From the NCBI GenBank assembly GCA_020524525.2, contig CP129018.1, positions 310,001 to 374,000 of the forward strand: a stretch of DNA of 64,000 nucleotides, written 5' to 3'. Positions 31,826-41,068 of the stretch are shown in pieces. The stretch is from Bacillus tianshenii (GTDB taxonomy: Bacteria > Bacillota > Bacilli > Bacillales > Bacillaceae_N). The notes beneath the pieces were generated by a model, which ran no database searches, was not told the origin of the DNA, and saw nothing but the letters and a program-made list of their open reading frames with translations. How positions within the stretch are numbered: position 1 is the first letter of the stretch; every line of letters starts with the position of its first letter. The position numbers were made by a program, and so were the translations under genes.

Positions 31826-32551
31826 TTAAATATAGACAAGCATGTGCTGTAAGGAGCGGGCAATATCAGGCTGCCAATAGCGCCACATGTGATTGCCTTC
31901 AAACTCTTCATAGAAGTAATCGAAACCACGTTCTTCAATCACATCACTTAACTGGCGATTTGGAGTGAGAAAGTCTTTAATTGTCCCATCCGTTGTTTTC
32001 ACTTTATCTTCACCTGTACCGATAATGTGATAGAGATTTAGTAAATATGGGTTCGGAAAGCTTTTCACTTTTTCAATGATCTCTTCATTTACAAATGGTG
32101 AATGCATGACAATATTACCGAATGTGTTCGGATACAATAATCCAGCCATAAGTGACACTGTTGCTCCAAGTGAATCGCCCATTAGTACACGGCCATATCC
32201 CATCTGATATGTCGTATATTTTTCATCCAAGTATGGAGCAAGCTCGTGGGCTAGAAAGCGAATGTAGGCAGAGTTCTTTTCACCATTTGGATGATATTTA
32301 TCACGTCGGTCGTATTTATCTTTGTAAGGGATGCCAATAATGATTGCATTTGCAATTTCTCTTTCGTTGTATAGCTTATCAGCTGTTGTCGCAAGTCGCC
32401 CTAAGTTAAAATAATCACGCCCATCCTGCGCGACAACAATATGATATTTGTACAGTGGCGAATACGAAGGGGGGAAGTAAGTAATAAGCTCTACTTCTTC
32501 GTCAAGCGCTTTACTGTGAAAACGATCTTCAACAATTTTACCTCGATCCAT
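31826..32551 (-). CDS. yjcH: YjcH, alpha/beta-hydrolase esterase
   Basis: A 241-aa putative esterase of the Esterase-D/enterochelin-esterase type. Nucleophile elbow GRVLMGDSLGATVSLMAGL (G-D-S-L-G), oxyanion region VVAQDGRDYFNLG, Asp/Glu in GTGEDKVKTTDG, and catalytic His in EFEGNHMWRYWQPDI. No signal peptide. I chose ATG 32551 with GGAGG upstream; an in-frame ATG at 32566 lies inside the site. Order yjcH-yjcG-yjcF as in B. subtilis. Confidence 0.92.
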   Translation of the reverse strand: MDRGKIVEDRFHSKALDEEVELITYFPPSYSPLYKYHIVVAQDGRDYFNLGRLATTADKLYNEREIANAIIIGIPYKDKYDRRDKYHPNGEKNSAYIRFLAHELAPYLDEKYTTYQMGYGRVLMGDSLGATVSLMAGLLYPNTFGNIVMHSPFVNEEIIEKVKSFPNPYLLNLYHIIGTGEDKVKTTDGTIKDFLTPNRQLSDVIEERGFDYFYEEFEGNHMWRYWQPDIARSLQHMLVYI

Positions 32552-32798
32552 TGTGACGTCCTCCATTACTTGATCTACTGATTAAAGCGTTTGCAAAAAG
32601 TTAGATTTCTATTATCCATCATAAAATATTTTTAATTTTCTTTTCAACATAAACGCTTTTTATATTGTAACATACAAGGTATGTTTAATGCTTTTGCTGA
32701 AATTAGGTGTCGTTTCATATCAGAAAAATTCGGAAAATGATATAATATAGGAATCTTTATAGAAAAATAGAAACCAGTATAGAGAGGGGAAGTTCAAG

Positions 32799-33353
32799 TT
32801 GAGAAAGAGAGTGCACAGTCGTGAAGTAGAAGCTGCTGCAAAAAGCTTACTGCATGAGCGTGGGGTAACACTTGATGCGATTGCAGATATCGTGTACCAA
32901 ATGCAAAAACCTTATAATGAAGATTTGAAGATAGAAACATGTCTGGAGAGTGTAAGTGCTGTTCTTGAAAAGCGTGAAATTCAGCATGCTGTGTTAGTAG
33001 GAGTTGAGTTAGATAAGCTTGCTGAAAAAAATATGCTTTCTGAGCCGCTTCAATCAATTGTTGAAACAGATGAAGGGTTATTTGGAGTAGATGAAACAAT
33101 CGCACTTGGTGCTGTGTTTGGCTATGGAAGCATTGCAGTTACGACATATGGTCATCTAGACAAGCAGAAGGTAGGGATTATTAAAGAACTTGATACAAAG
33201 TCAGGAGAAGGCGTTCATACCTTCTTAGATGACCTTGTTGCCAGCATTGCAGCCAATGCAGCCAGCCGCCTCGCGCACAGAACGCGAGACCGTGAAGAGG
33301 AGCTGCGCGATGAAGAAATTCAAAAACGTGATAAAGAGGAACGAATCGGTTAA
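32799..33353 (+). CDS. PgpA-like phosphatidylglycerophosphatase (YutG family)
   Basis: A 184-aa protein of the PgpA/YutG family, proposed to dephosphorylate phosphatidylglycerophosphate. Conserved blocks: EAAAKSLLHERGVTLDAIADIVYQMQKPY, VLEKREIQHAVLVGVELDKLAEKN, DEGLFGVDETIALGAVFGYGSIAVTTYGHLDKQKVGII, and FLDDLVASIAANAASRLAHR. No membrane helix, as in the soluble Bacillus form. The tail is a charged helix (RDREEELRDEEIQKRDKEER). TTG start with GAGGGGAAG upstream. Confidence 0.88.
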   Translation: MRKRVHSREVEAAAKSLLHERGVTLDAIADIVYQMQKPYNEDLKIETCLESVSAVLEKREIQHAVLVGVELDKLAEKNMLSEPLQSIVETDEGLFGVDETIALGAVFGYGSIAVTTYGHLDKQKVGIIKELDTKSGEGVHTFLDDLVASIAANAASRLAHRTRDREEELRDEEIQKRDKEERIG

Positions 33354-33356
33354 TTG

Positions 33357-33399
33357 AAAAAATGCCTGCTAGCGTTTGAATACTAGCAGGCATTTTTTT
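33357..33399 (+). terminator. Terminator after the PgpA-like gene
   Basis: Stem AAAATGCCTGCTAG / CTAGCAGGCATTTT then T run. Confidence 0.92.
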
Positions 33400-33468
33400 A
33401 TTTGTTGTTGATTATAGCAGAAGGCGCAGATACGTGCTCAGCGGAAATCAACAGCAGAGCTGTTCTAT

Positions 33469-34086
33469 TTAATATGGAATGTTTTGCAGTATGATTTCAG
33501 CAGCTTTTAATCTTGTTTCTTCTTTTTCACTTTGCAGTAATTGGCGAAGCACTTGCTTTGCTTCATCGCGCAAGTCATTTTGTGTTTCTGGAAGTGATTC
33601 ATGATACAAAATTTCGTGGATCACATTGTTGTGCTTTGTAATATCTGCAACAGTTCCGGGATAACGGAGAGAGCCTTTTAAGCTTTCAGGTAAATCTGAG
33701 CGCAGTATTGGCTTTTTATTGAAGAACCATTCGACTTTACGTTGGTGTGGATATCCTGAACCTGGTTTGTCCTCATCAAATGTTGGATTATAAATATATT
33801 CACTGACTACTTTACCGAAATAGACGTCCTTCTTATTATCATCAGGCACAATAATAAGATCATCTGGCTCCATTAAGTGAACAAGGATGTTCACATTTCC
33901 AATACCTTCTTCCCAGTGATGTCGCTTAAGAATAGAGCGAAGTTCACTGTATCCGTATTGGGAAAGGTCTTCACCAACAGGATAACCAACTGCTACAATA
34001 TCATTTCGCAAAAAATCTTGCATATGGTTTGATCCATGTGGTAAAGGCCGAACAAGCCATACATTTTGTCTCTTCAAGGTGAGCAC
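33469..34086 (-). CDS. Hypothetical protein, possible EVE/PUA-like nucleic-acid recognition fold
   Basis: A 205-aa protein not firmly recognised. The N-terminal part, NVWLVRPLPHGSNHMQDFLRNDIVAVGYPVGEDLSQY, followed by DLIIVPDDNKKDVYFGKVVSEYIY, resembles the start of restriction-associated and EVE-like domains, which bind modified bases. The C-terminal 60 residues are helical (EAKQVLRQLLQSEKEETRLKAAEIILQNI). A perfect 32-bp palindrome lies 17 bp upstream. It follows the SRAP gene on the same strand. Identification is weak. Confidence 0.55.
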   Translation of the reverse strand: MLTLKRQNVWLVRPLPHGSNHMQDFLRNDIVAVGYPVGEDLSQYGYSELRSILKRHHWEEGIGNVNILVHLMEPDDLIIVPDDNKKDVYFGKVVSEYIYNPTFDEDKPGSGYPHQRKVEWFFNKKPILRSDLPESLKGSLRYPGTVADITKHNNVIHEILYHESLPETQNDLRDEAKQVLRQLLQSEKEETRLKAAEIILQNIPY

Positions 34087-34102
34087 TCTCCCTAAAACAA
34101 TA

Positions 34103-34134
34103 TATTATTAATATGAAAATTCATATTAATAATA
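34103..34134. promoter_or_regulatory. Perfect palindrome upstream of the 33469 gene
   Basis: Arms TATTATTAATATGAA and TTCATATTAATAATA, 15 bp each, with a two-base centre. Operator or AT-rich hairpin; no T run in the direction of transcription. Confidence 0.6.
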
Positions 34135-34166
34135 AGGAATGCTGCTGATATTGTCAATATGTGTCT

Positions 34167-34835
34167 TTAATTTATTTCCTCTATACAGTCAGGACTATTA
34201 TTTTTTGCTGAATTTACTTTCGTAGAAACAGGATAAGCTGTCATCTCTTGGCTGTTATAAGGTATGAGATATTCCTTCAAGCTAGAAGGGTTAGTTTCAG
34301 AACGATTCAGCCATTTTGCTTCTTTATCTGTAGGTAAGATAACGGGCATTCGACTATGAAGTTCACTCATTAAATCATTCGGTTCAGTCGTTATAATTGT
34401 GCAGGAGTTTACTTGTTTTTCTGCTTGCTGCCACTTTGTCCACAGGCCTGCAAATGCGAATAAACCGCCATTCTTTAGCGTAATATAGTATGGTTGTTTC
34501 GTACTTCCTTCTTTTCTCCATTCATAAAACCCATCTGCAATTATTAAGCATCGCTTGTTAGCTAGAAGTGGTTTGAAGCTAGGCTTTGTATCGATTGATT
34601 CAGCACGTGCGTTAATCATTTTATTTCCAATGGAAGGATCCTTGCTCCACGAAGGAATAAGCCCCCAGCGGAGAAAGCCTGCGCGGTTATTCTTCCCATC
34701 ATTAATAACAGTCAGAACATGTTCAGTTGGCGCAATATTGTAGCTTGCTGAAAGTGAGAGTTCATTGGCGTTTGCAATTTCAAATCGTTCAATAATTTGT
34801 TCTAAAGAATGAAATAATGTGAACCTTCCGCACAT
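34167..34835 (-). CDS. SRAP/HMCES-family abasic-site-processing protein (YedK-like)
   Basis: A 222-aa SOS-response-associated peptidase. After Met comes the catalytic Cys2 in MCGRFTLFHSLEQI; then SYNIAPTEHVLTV, LRWGLIPSWSKDPSIGNKMINARAES, CLIIADGFYEWRKEGSTKQPYY (catalytic Glu) and LHSRMPVIL (His). The family cross-links to abasic sites in ssDNA through Cys2, so exact N-terminus matters: I chose ATG 34835 (GGAGGG upstream), not the track-length start 24 bases upstream. Divergent from the ABC1 kinase gene. Confidence 0.95.
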   Translation of the reverse strand: MCGRFTLFHSLEQIIERFEIANANELSLSASYNIAPTEHVLTVINDGKNNRAGFLRWGLIPSWSKDPSIGNKMINARAESIDTKPSFKPLLANKRCLIIADGFYEWRKEGSTKQPYYITLKNGGLFAFAGLWTKWQQAEKQVNSCTIITTEPNDLMSELHSRMPVILPTDKEAKWLNRSETNPSSLKEYLIPYNSQEMTAYPVSTKVNSAKNNSPDCIEEIN

Positions 34836-34973
34836 TAGGAATACCCTCCTCCAATTCATTAATGTTATTATACCGAAAATGTCCGCAGAGCTATGCTTAA
34901 AAAAGATTCATTAAGGGAAATAGTTACAAAGTATTGATTGAGCTTGATTGCTACATAAGAAGGAGGAGCACGG

Positions 34974-36602
34974 ATGAAGCATTTTTCTTTATACCGCATT
35001 TATCGGATTGTGTGGATGGCAATCCGTTTCTTTCTGCAAGTGACATACTTCAAACGAACAAATCGCGGGGAGTGGACGAAAGACAAGGAAGAGAAATGGA
35101 ATGAGCTTGTGAAAAAACAAGCTCAACAGTATAAACGAACAGCGCTTGCATTAGGAGGGCTGCTTATTAAGCTTGGTCAGTTTCTGTCTACAAGAGCGGA
35201 TATGATGCCGAGAACATTTATACAAGAGCTTGAAGACTTGACTGATCATGTTCCTCCAGTCGGTTGGAAAGAAACAAAGAAAGTAATCGAAACAGAATGG
35301 GAAGGCGATTATACGACGATTCTCACAGAAATTTCAGATGAGCCTGTTGCCTCAGCCTCGATTGGTGAAGTGTACCAAGCTCGGCTTCATACAGGGGAAT
35401 TAGTGGCTGTGAAAATCCGAAGACCTGGTATTGAGCAGATTATTCAAACAGATTTCAAGGCGATTCGGTTCGTTATGTGGCTTGCAAATCGTTTCACAAA
35501 AATGGGGAAACAAACTGATCTTCCTGCTCTCTATCGTGAAATAAAGCGGGTCATTAACAGTGAGTTGAATTTTCGTAAAGAAATGCAAAATGGTCAAGCT
35601 TTCAGGCGTAGGTTTGAGAAAGACCCAAGTGTAGAAATCCCAGATTATTATGAAGAGCTTTCAACGAGGCGTGTGCTTGTAATGGATTGGAAAGAAGGGA
35701 AGAAGATAACGGATACAGCTTATTTGGACAAACATCAATTAAATCGAAAAGAAGTAGCCGATCTTTTGTTACGCCTGTTTCTTCAGCAATTGTTAGAGGA
35801 TGGCATTTTTCATGCTGACCCGCACGGTGGAAATATACTAGTTAAGCAGGACGGTACGATTGTACTGCTTGATTTCGGGATGATCGGAACAATTCAAGAA
35901 GCAGACCGCAAATCAGTCCAGAAAGCGGTTGAAGGTGTGGTGATGGAACGGTATGACCTTGTCGTTGATGCACTAGAAGATTTGCGCTTTTTGCTTCCGC
36001 ATGCTGATCGGTCCATTCTTCAAGAGATGATTCGCCATATCGTAGAGGAATACCAAGAGATGAACTTTGCCCATGCCGACAGTAGGATGGTAGAACAACT
36101 AATGGAAGATATTATTCATGTCGTACAGAAAGAGCCACTCCAAATGCCAAGTGAATTTGCTTTTTTCGGTAAGGCCGTTTCTACTTTAATTGGCGTTATT
36201 TATGTGATTGAGCCAGAGGCAGATTTGTTCAATATGGTAAAGCCAGTGATTTCACAATGGGTGACCACTGGGACCGAGGACAAAGACAAATTGAATTGGC
36301 AAGGTGTCGTGGTGAAAGCAGGAAAAGCTTTCGTTCGCCTTCCGTATAAGCTGGATGACCTGCTTGAAGAACCTCGCCGGGAAAGGCAGCGTAAGCAAGC
36401 TGATGCAGAAAAGAAACGGATTCATGAGACGATGCTTTCGAAAAAGCGTGATGCTCTTATTTTTTTCCTAATTCCTTTTACCTTTCTTCATGTTGGCTTA
36501 TTTTTTGAAAAGTGGCTTGTTATGTATTGGTTTGGCGGTATTTCATTATTTACATTTCTGAACTATCTACGTGCTTCCCATAAGGTGAAAAAAGAAGAAT
36601 GA
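34974..36602 (+). CDS. AarF/UbiB/ABC1 kinase-like protein
   Basis: A 542-aa ABC1/UbiB-family atypical kinase. Visible motifs: LGGLLIKLGQFLSTRADMMPRTFIQELEDLTDHVPP (KxGQ), ASIGEVYQARL (A-rich loop), VAVKIRRPGI (Lys), DGIFHADPHGGNILV, and IVLLDFGMIG (DFG). One or two hydrophobic helices at residues about 500-540. In proteobacteria UbiB assists quinone synthesis; Bacillus function is not settled. AGGAGGAG precedes the ATG. Single gene. Confidence 0.93.
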   Translation: MKHFSLYRIYRIVWMAIRFFLQVTYFKRTNRGEWTKDKEEKWNELVKKQAQQYKRTALALGGLLIKLGQFLSTRADMMPRTFIQELEDLTDHVPPVGWKETKKVIETEWEGDYTTILTEISDEPVASASIGEVYQARLHTGELVAVKIRRPGIEQIIQTDFKAIRFVMWLANRFTKMGKQTDLPALYREIKRVINSELNFRKEMQNGQAFRRRFEKDPSVEIPDYYEELSTRRVLVMDWKEGKKITDTAYLDKHQLNRKEVADLLLRLFLQQLLEDGIFHADPHGGNILVKQDGTIVLLDFGMIGTIQEADRKSVQKAVEGVVMERYDLVVDALEDLRFLLPHADRSILQEMIRHIVEEYQEMNFAHADSRMVEQLMEDIIHVVQKEPLQMPSEFAFFGKAVSTLIGVIYVIEPEADLFNMVKPVISQWVTTGTEDKDKLNWQGVVVKAGKAFVRLPYKLDDLLEEPRRERQRKQADAEKKRIHETMLSKKRDALIFFLIPFTFLHVGLFFEKWLVMYWFGGISLFTFLNYLRASHKVKKEE

Positions 36603-36706
36603 AGAAAACCCTATAAATACAGGAAAATCAGTTTAGTTTTAGGGTATTGTGGTAAAAAGTATGTATAGTCTTGTGACGAATAGTATATAGAAAGGGGAGA
36701 AAGTAA

Positions 36707-37588
36707 ATGAACAAGCATATAAGACTTGGGGCTCTATTTGGCGTTATGCTAGCAATGGCTTTTCTATTTCCGCCAAGTATACAGGCTGCCCCTGCTTCTT
36801 TGGATGGAGGCGTTATTAAAGAGGGTAGAGCCTATTTACCGATGAGAGCCCTTTTTGAGTCAATGGGTGCAACAATCACATGGGATAATCAAACGAAAAC
36901 AGCTACAGCTTATCTCAATAACGATGTTGTGAAGATGGGAATTGGGGAAGAGTATCTAGTTAAAAATGGAGAAAAAGAAACGATTGATGCAGCAGCTTTC
37001 ATACATAATGGCCATACGATGATGCCATTGCGGGCTTCAGCGGAAGCATTTGGTGGTTATGTCTATTGGGATGGCGATAATCGAATCGCTGGTTATGAAT
37101 TAGGTGAAAAAGAAGCAATTGTGAAGTTCGGAACAGCTAATGCTAATGAAGGTGAGCATGCAGTCATTAATGAAGGTTTCTTATCATCTTTAGAAGAAGG
37201 TTCATTCCAAACATGTCCTTTTTCAATGGAAAACCCTCCAACAAAAGGTGAAATTATTGCAAAATACGGTGAGCCTGTTGATAAGTACGAAGGGGGCGGC
37301 GGGTATGCAATGCTTCTTTCAGACGTTTCATGCTCTCCAACAGTAGCATATGTAAATGACGGTGACGATGACCCGATTACGGGAATTATGTATTATGAAA
37401 TTCCAGATGGAATGACACCCTCAAAGTTTGTTGAGGTAGTAGGAGCACAGCCTGCTTCTGCCCAAACGACAAATCTCAATGATAATTTTGCAATGGTCTA
37501 TTATAGTGCTGATTATGCATACAAAGCCATTGTTTCGGCACCTGGTCAAAATGAAACAATTCAAGGCATTTACATTAAAGAAAATTAA
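36707..37588 (+). CDS. Secreted protein with copper amine oxidase N-terminal-like (stalk) domain
   Basis: A 293-aa secreted protein. Signal peptide residues 1-28 (LGALFGVMLAMAFLFPPSIQAAP). Residues about 30-130 form the stalk domain: GVIKEGRAYLPMRALFESMGATITWDNQTKTATAYL and MMPLRASAEAFGGYVYWDGDNRIAGYELG, two copies of the 'PLRxxxEaxGxxVxWd' pattern. The C-terminal 150 residues are not recognised (KYGEPVDKYEGGGGYAMLLSDVSCSPTVAYV). AAGGGGAG precedes the ATG; a terminator follows. Confidence 0.85.
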   Translation: MNKHIRLGALFGVMLAMAFLFPPSIQAAPASLDGGVIKEGRAYLPMRALFESMGATITWDNQTKTATAYLNNDVVKMGIGEEYLVKNGEKETIDAAAFIHNGHTMMPLRASAEAFGGYVYWDGDNRIAGYELGEKEAIVKFGTANANEGEHAVINEGFLSSLEEGSFQTCPFSMENPPTKGEIIAKYGEPVDKYEGGGGYAMLLSDVSCSPTVAYVNDGDDDPITGIMYYEIPDGMTPSKFVEVVGAQPASAQTTNLNDNFAMVYYSADYAYKAIVSAPGQNETIQGIYIKEN

Positions 37589-37600
37589 GAATAAGCGACT

Positions 37601-37639
37601 AAGCTTGGAGACCTCTAGTATGGTTTTCAAGCTTTTTTT
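37601..37639 (+). terminator. Terminator after the stalk-domain gene
   Basis: Stem AAGCTTGGAGACC / GGTTTTCAAGCTT followed by T run. Confidence 0.85.
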
Positions 37640-37723
37640 GTGTGCAGGCGTTTTTCATGCTCAGAGTAAGCCCTAGGTGTTATAGTGGGAGGGCAGAATT
37701 GAAAAGACAGCAAGGAGGCCTTT

Positions 37724-38767
37724 ATGAATACAGTCAAAGTTGGTTTAATTGGTTATGGTTTTTCAGGGAGAACGTTTCATGCGCCGCTTTTGAAGGATCT
37801 GGATGAATTTGATATAACAAAAGTTCTTTCTTCAAAGCCTGAGCTCGTGAAGCAAGATATAGGGAAAGCAGAAGTTGTTTCCGGAATAAATGAAATCGTT
37901 GAGGACCCTGAGATTGAACTAGTTGTAATTACGACACCAAACACTTTTCATTACGAAATGGCAAAACAAAGTATCTTACATAGAAAACATGTTGTTATTG
38001 AAAAGCCGATGGTTATTGAGCAGGAAGAGGCGAAAGAATTAATTGAGCTTGCGAAGAAACAACAAGTCATGTTAAGTGTTTATCACAATCGAAGGTGGGA
38101 CAATGATTTTCTCACTATTAAGCAGGTAATTGAGAACGGTGAGCTAGGAAAAGTAATGTCTTATAAAGCACATTTTGACCGTTTTCGCCCACATGTACGC
38201 AAGCGTTGGAGGGAGCAGAAGGGCAGAGGTTCAGGGATGCTTTACGACCTCGGTTCCCACTTAATTGACCAAGCGCTTCATTTATTTGGGTCCCCGAACT
38301 TTGTTATGGCAGATGTGCTTGCACAGCGTGATGAAGGGGAGACGGATGATTATTTTCATATTATTCTTGGGTACGAACGTCTAAGAGTCATGCTACATTC
38401 TAGTTCATTTGTAAAAAGTGCTGGGCCGAAATTTGAAGTACACGGAACAAAAGGTAGCTTCATCAAATATGGGAGTGACAGTCAGGAAGCAGCTCTGAAA
38501 AAAGGCGAACTCCCATCAGATAAAAAAGAGTGGGGAGTAGATAAACCGGAGCATTATGGTCGTCTTATTCAAGAAAAAGCTGGAGAAGATGTGGAAAGAA
38601 TAGTTGAAACAGTCCCTGGATATTATCCTGCTTATTATAAACAAGTGTATCAACACATTCGAAACAATCAGCCTGTACCGGTTTCAGCAGAAGATGGGTT
38701 ACGAACAATTGAATTGATAGAAGCGGCGTTTAGAAGTAGTCAGGAGAAGAGAGCCGTTTATTTATAG
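37724..38767 (+). CDS. Gfo/Idh/MocA-family oxidoreductase
   Basis: A 347-aa NAD(P)-dependent oxidoreductase. Rossmann start VGLIGYGFSGRTFHAPLL (GxGxxG), VVITTPNTFHYEMAK, and the conserved EKP in VVIEKPMVIEQEEAKEL. Catalytic-side His/Asp in YDLGSHLIDQALHLFG. Similar to YvaA/IolX-type scyllo-inositol or sugar dehydrogenases, though substrate cannot be told. AAGGAGG precedes the ATG. Confidence 0.9.
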   Translation: MNTVKVGLIGYGFSGRTFHAPLLKDLDEFDITKVLSSKPELVKQDIGKAEVVSGINEIVEDPEIELVVITTPNTFHYEMAKQSILHRKHVVIEKPMVIEQEEAKELIELAKKQQVMLSVYHNRRWDNDFLTIKQVIENGELGKVMSYKAHFDRFRPHVRKRWREQKGRGSGMLYDLGSHLIDQALHLFGSPNFVMADVLAQRDEGETDDYFHIILGYERLRVMLHSSSFVKSAGPKFEVHGTKGSFIKYGSDSQEAALKKGELPSDKKEWGVDKPEHYGRLIQEKAGEDVERIVETVPGYYPAYYKQVYQHIRNNQPVPVSAEDGLRTIELIEAAFRSSQEKRAVYL

Positions 38768-38797
38768 AGAAGCTGTCATTTGGCAGCTTCTTTTTTT
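38767..38797 (+). terminator. Terminator after the Gfo/Idh gene
   Basis: Stem GAAGCTG / CAGCTTC with T7. Confidence 0.85.
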
Positions 38798-38995
38798 ATG
38801 CGTTTTCAAAAACCTTCTTTACACAAAACCCCCTGAAAATTTTGAACAAAAAGACCTAGATAATAACCATTATTAGAAGTCATAATCCAGTAACATTCTT
38901 TTAACACTATTATCACATTTATTTCTATTAAATGACTTTTAATAGGTTTAAATAACCAGTATAATAAAACCATCAAAAGCAGGGGGTAGATGGGG

Positions 38996-41023
38996 ATGGG
39001 AAGGCATATCATCATTTTTATACTACTTATAGGTTTCATTATGCCTACATACATTGGGGCTGAGAGTGCTTCTGTTATGGGAAATGAAAGTACAAATAGT
39101 GGGGTAGAAAGTCTTTATTCTAAGTATATAAATGTAAAAGATGTTGGTGCTAAAGGTAATGGCGAGCAAGATGATACTTATGCAATTGTGAAAGCCATTG
39201 AACAAATAGATTCAAACGGTGGAGGTACAGTTTATTTTCCAGCTGGAACCTATGTTGTAAATGGGAGTATTTCTGTAGAGCTAGATAACGATCTAACAAT
39301 TTTATCAGATGAAAACGCTGTAATTGATGGGGAAAATTCAATTGCACGAACGTTAATTCGATTAGGTGGTTACCGGAAAGAAGCTGCACAATTAAGTAAA
39401 GATATTCTTAAAGGTAATACAGTTATTGAAGCAGGTTTGAACGTGACAGAAGCAGATTATGTGTTAATCACTTCGTCAGATAAGTTTAACCTTTCTCGTG
39501 ATTATTATATTACTGGTGAACTAGCAAAAGTAAGTGCTGTAAGTGGAGGCAGTATTCAATTAGAGAAACCATTGTCTTCTTCATATATCGCCCGTTCTAC
39601 GCAAGTTGTATTATTGCAAATGCCGAAAGTTATAGTTGATGGATTAGCAATTAAACGTAATTCTAATGACCAAGGTCTTGTAATTGAATATGCACATGAT
39701 ATTGAACTGAGAAATGTAAATGCAGATGGGGCAAGGGAACGAGCTTTAGCTGTTAATTATACGTATGGTGGTATAATCGAGCGAAATAAAACAACTGACT
39801 GTTTTTACCCAGGCACAGGGACAAGCTATGGCTTAGTACTAGCTTCTGCTGTTCGAGATGTGACGGTGCAAGACAATGAGCTTGTCTGTGGCCATCACGG
39901 TATGACACTAGGTGGTCAAGAACCTGTGCGGGATATACTTGTGCAAAATAATGTTTTTGACAGCTATCGTGGTGAGGAAAATAACTATCTCGGTTCTTTT
40001 AACACACACTCAAATGTTGAAAATATTACAATTCAAAATAACTTAATGCTTGCCGGTGCAAGTATCGGTGGGAAGAGCTTAACGTTTAAAGGGAATGAAG
40101 TTCATCACTTCAACCGTGATGATGCAACATTATTTGTGAAGCTGATTCAAGATATGGATGATTTAGTAATTGAAGATAATATTATGGAGTCAGAGGGGTA
40201 CGGTATCCGGATAGAAGGATATATGAAGGATATTTTTGTGAAAAACATCCGTATTCAAAGAAATGAAATTAATGCCGTTCAATCTGGTATATGGATAAAA
40301 CCACGTACGACCGATGATACAAACATCCATATTGGAAGACTCGAACTAAATGATAACTATGTGTTTGCGAAAGAAGGAATAGCCTTAGGTCTACGGGCGA
40401 TGTCTAACACGCGTCTTGGTGTGAATGATATCATCGTTAACGGAGGAACGTATCATTCTGATTTGGAAAAAGCATTCTATACATTTACAGATGGCGACAC
40501 AAACATCTCTGTTGATGGAGCAACGTTTGAAATTGGCAGCTTCAATGCAGGAGTTCAGTTTTTACAGGGTGGAAATGTCAATCTTATGAATGCTAACTTT
40601 GTCGGTTTGCATGAAAAAGGAGGCTGGACAAATAGTTTTCTTAACCTAAAATCTCTTAATGTCGAGAACAGTACCTTCGATAAATGGTCAACTATTTCTG
40701 GGGTAGACATTCGTGATGTAGGTACAAGTGATGTGCTTCTTATGAAAAATACGTATGCCAACACACCTACACGAAGAGTTTTTGCACCTAAATCAGTTAA
40801 AGCTGAAAAAATGAATGGAGTAGTCAAGGTTAATTGGGAAACCTATGTAGATTCTTACAAATATCTCGTAAAACGTGATGGAAAAGTGATTGGCAAGCAC
40901 TTAACTGAACGGATGCTAGAAGATATCATTACGACAGATAACACCTCAACGTATGAGGTATATTCAATTGACCCAGCATATGGAGTGTTAAGCGACCCAC
41001 TCTCTATTCAAGTAACTCGATAA
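38996..41023 (+). CDS. Secreted pectate-lyase-3-type beta-helix protein with FN3-like end
   Basis: A 675-aa secreted parallel beta-helix protein. Signal peptide 1-22 (IIIFILLIGFIMPTYIGAES). The Pectate_lyase_3 entry motif is KDVGAKGNGEQDDTYAIVKAIEQ...GGGTVYFPAGTYVVNGSI. Long runs of helix coils follow (DIELRNVNADG; VRDVTVQDNELVCGHHG; VENITIQNNLMLAG; MDDLVIEDNIMES). Residues about 590-675 form an FN3-like domain (PKSVKAEKMNGVVKVNWETYVDSYKYLVKRDG). Could be a glycosidase/lyase or a phage-tail-like depolymerase fold; polysaccharide target unknown. I chose ATG 38996 (AGGGGG nine bases upstream); ATG 38990 is too close. Confidence 0.85.
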   Translation: MGRHIIIFILLIGFIMPTYIGAESASVMGNESTNSGVESLYSKYINVKDVGAKGNGEQDDTYAIVKAIEQIDSNGGGTVYFPAGTYVVNGSISVELDNDLTILSDENAVIDGENSIARTLIRLGGYRKEAAQLSKDILKGNTVIEAGLNVTEADYVLITSSDKFNLSRDYYITGELAKVSAVSGGSIQLEKPLSSSYIARSTQVVLLQMPKVIVDGLAIKRNSNDQGLVIEYAHDIELRNVNADGARERALAVNYTYGGIIERNKTTDCFYPGTGTSYGLVLASAVRDVTVQDNELVCGHHGMTLGGQEPVRDILVQNNVFDSYRGEENNYLGSFNTHSNVENITIQNNLMLAGASIGGKSLTFKGNEVHHFNRDDATLFVKLIQDMDDLVIEDNIMESEGYGIRIEGYMKDIFVKNIRIQRNEINAVQSGIWIKPRTTDDTNIHIGRLELNDNYVFAKEGIALGLRAMSNTRLGVNDIIVNGGTYHSDLEKAFYTFTDGDTNISVDGATFEIGSFNAGVQFLQGGNVNLMNANFVGLHEKGGWTNSFLNLKSLNVENSTFDKWSTISGVDIRDVGTSDVLLMKNTYANTPTRRVFAPKSVKAEKMNGVVKVNWETYVDSYKYLVKRDGKVIGKHLTERMLEDIITTDNTSTYEVYSIDPAYGVLSDPLSIQVTR

Positions 41024-41027
41024 TATG

Positions 41028-41063
41028 AAGGGCTGTGTAGACATTTTGTCTCCACAGCCCTTT
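41028..41063. terminator. Bidirectional terminator
   Basis: Stem AAGGGCTGTG / CACAGCCCTT between convergent genes. Confidence 0.88.
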
Positions 41064-41068
41064 TGCAT

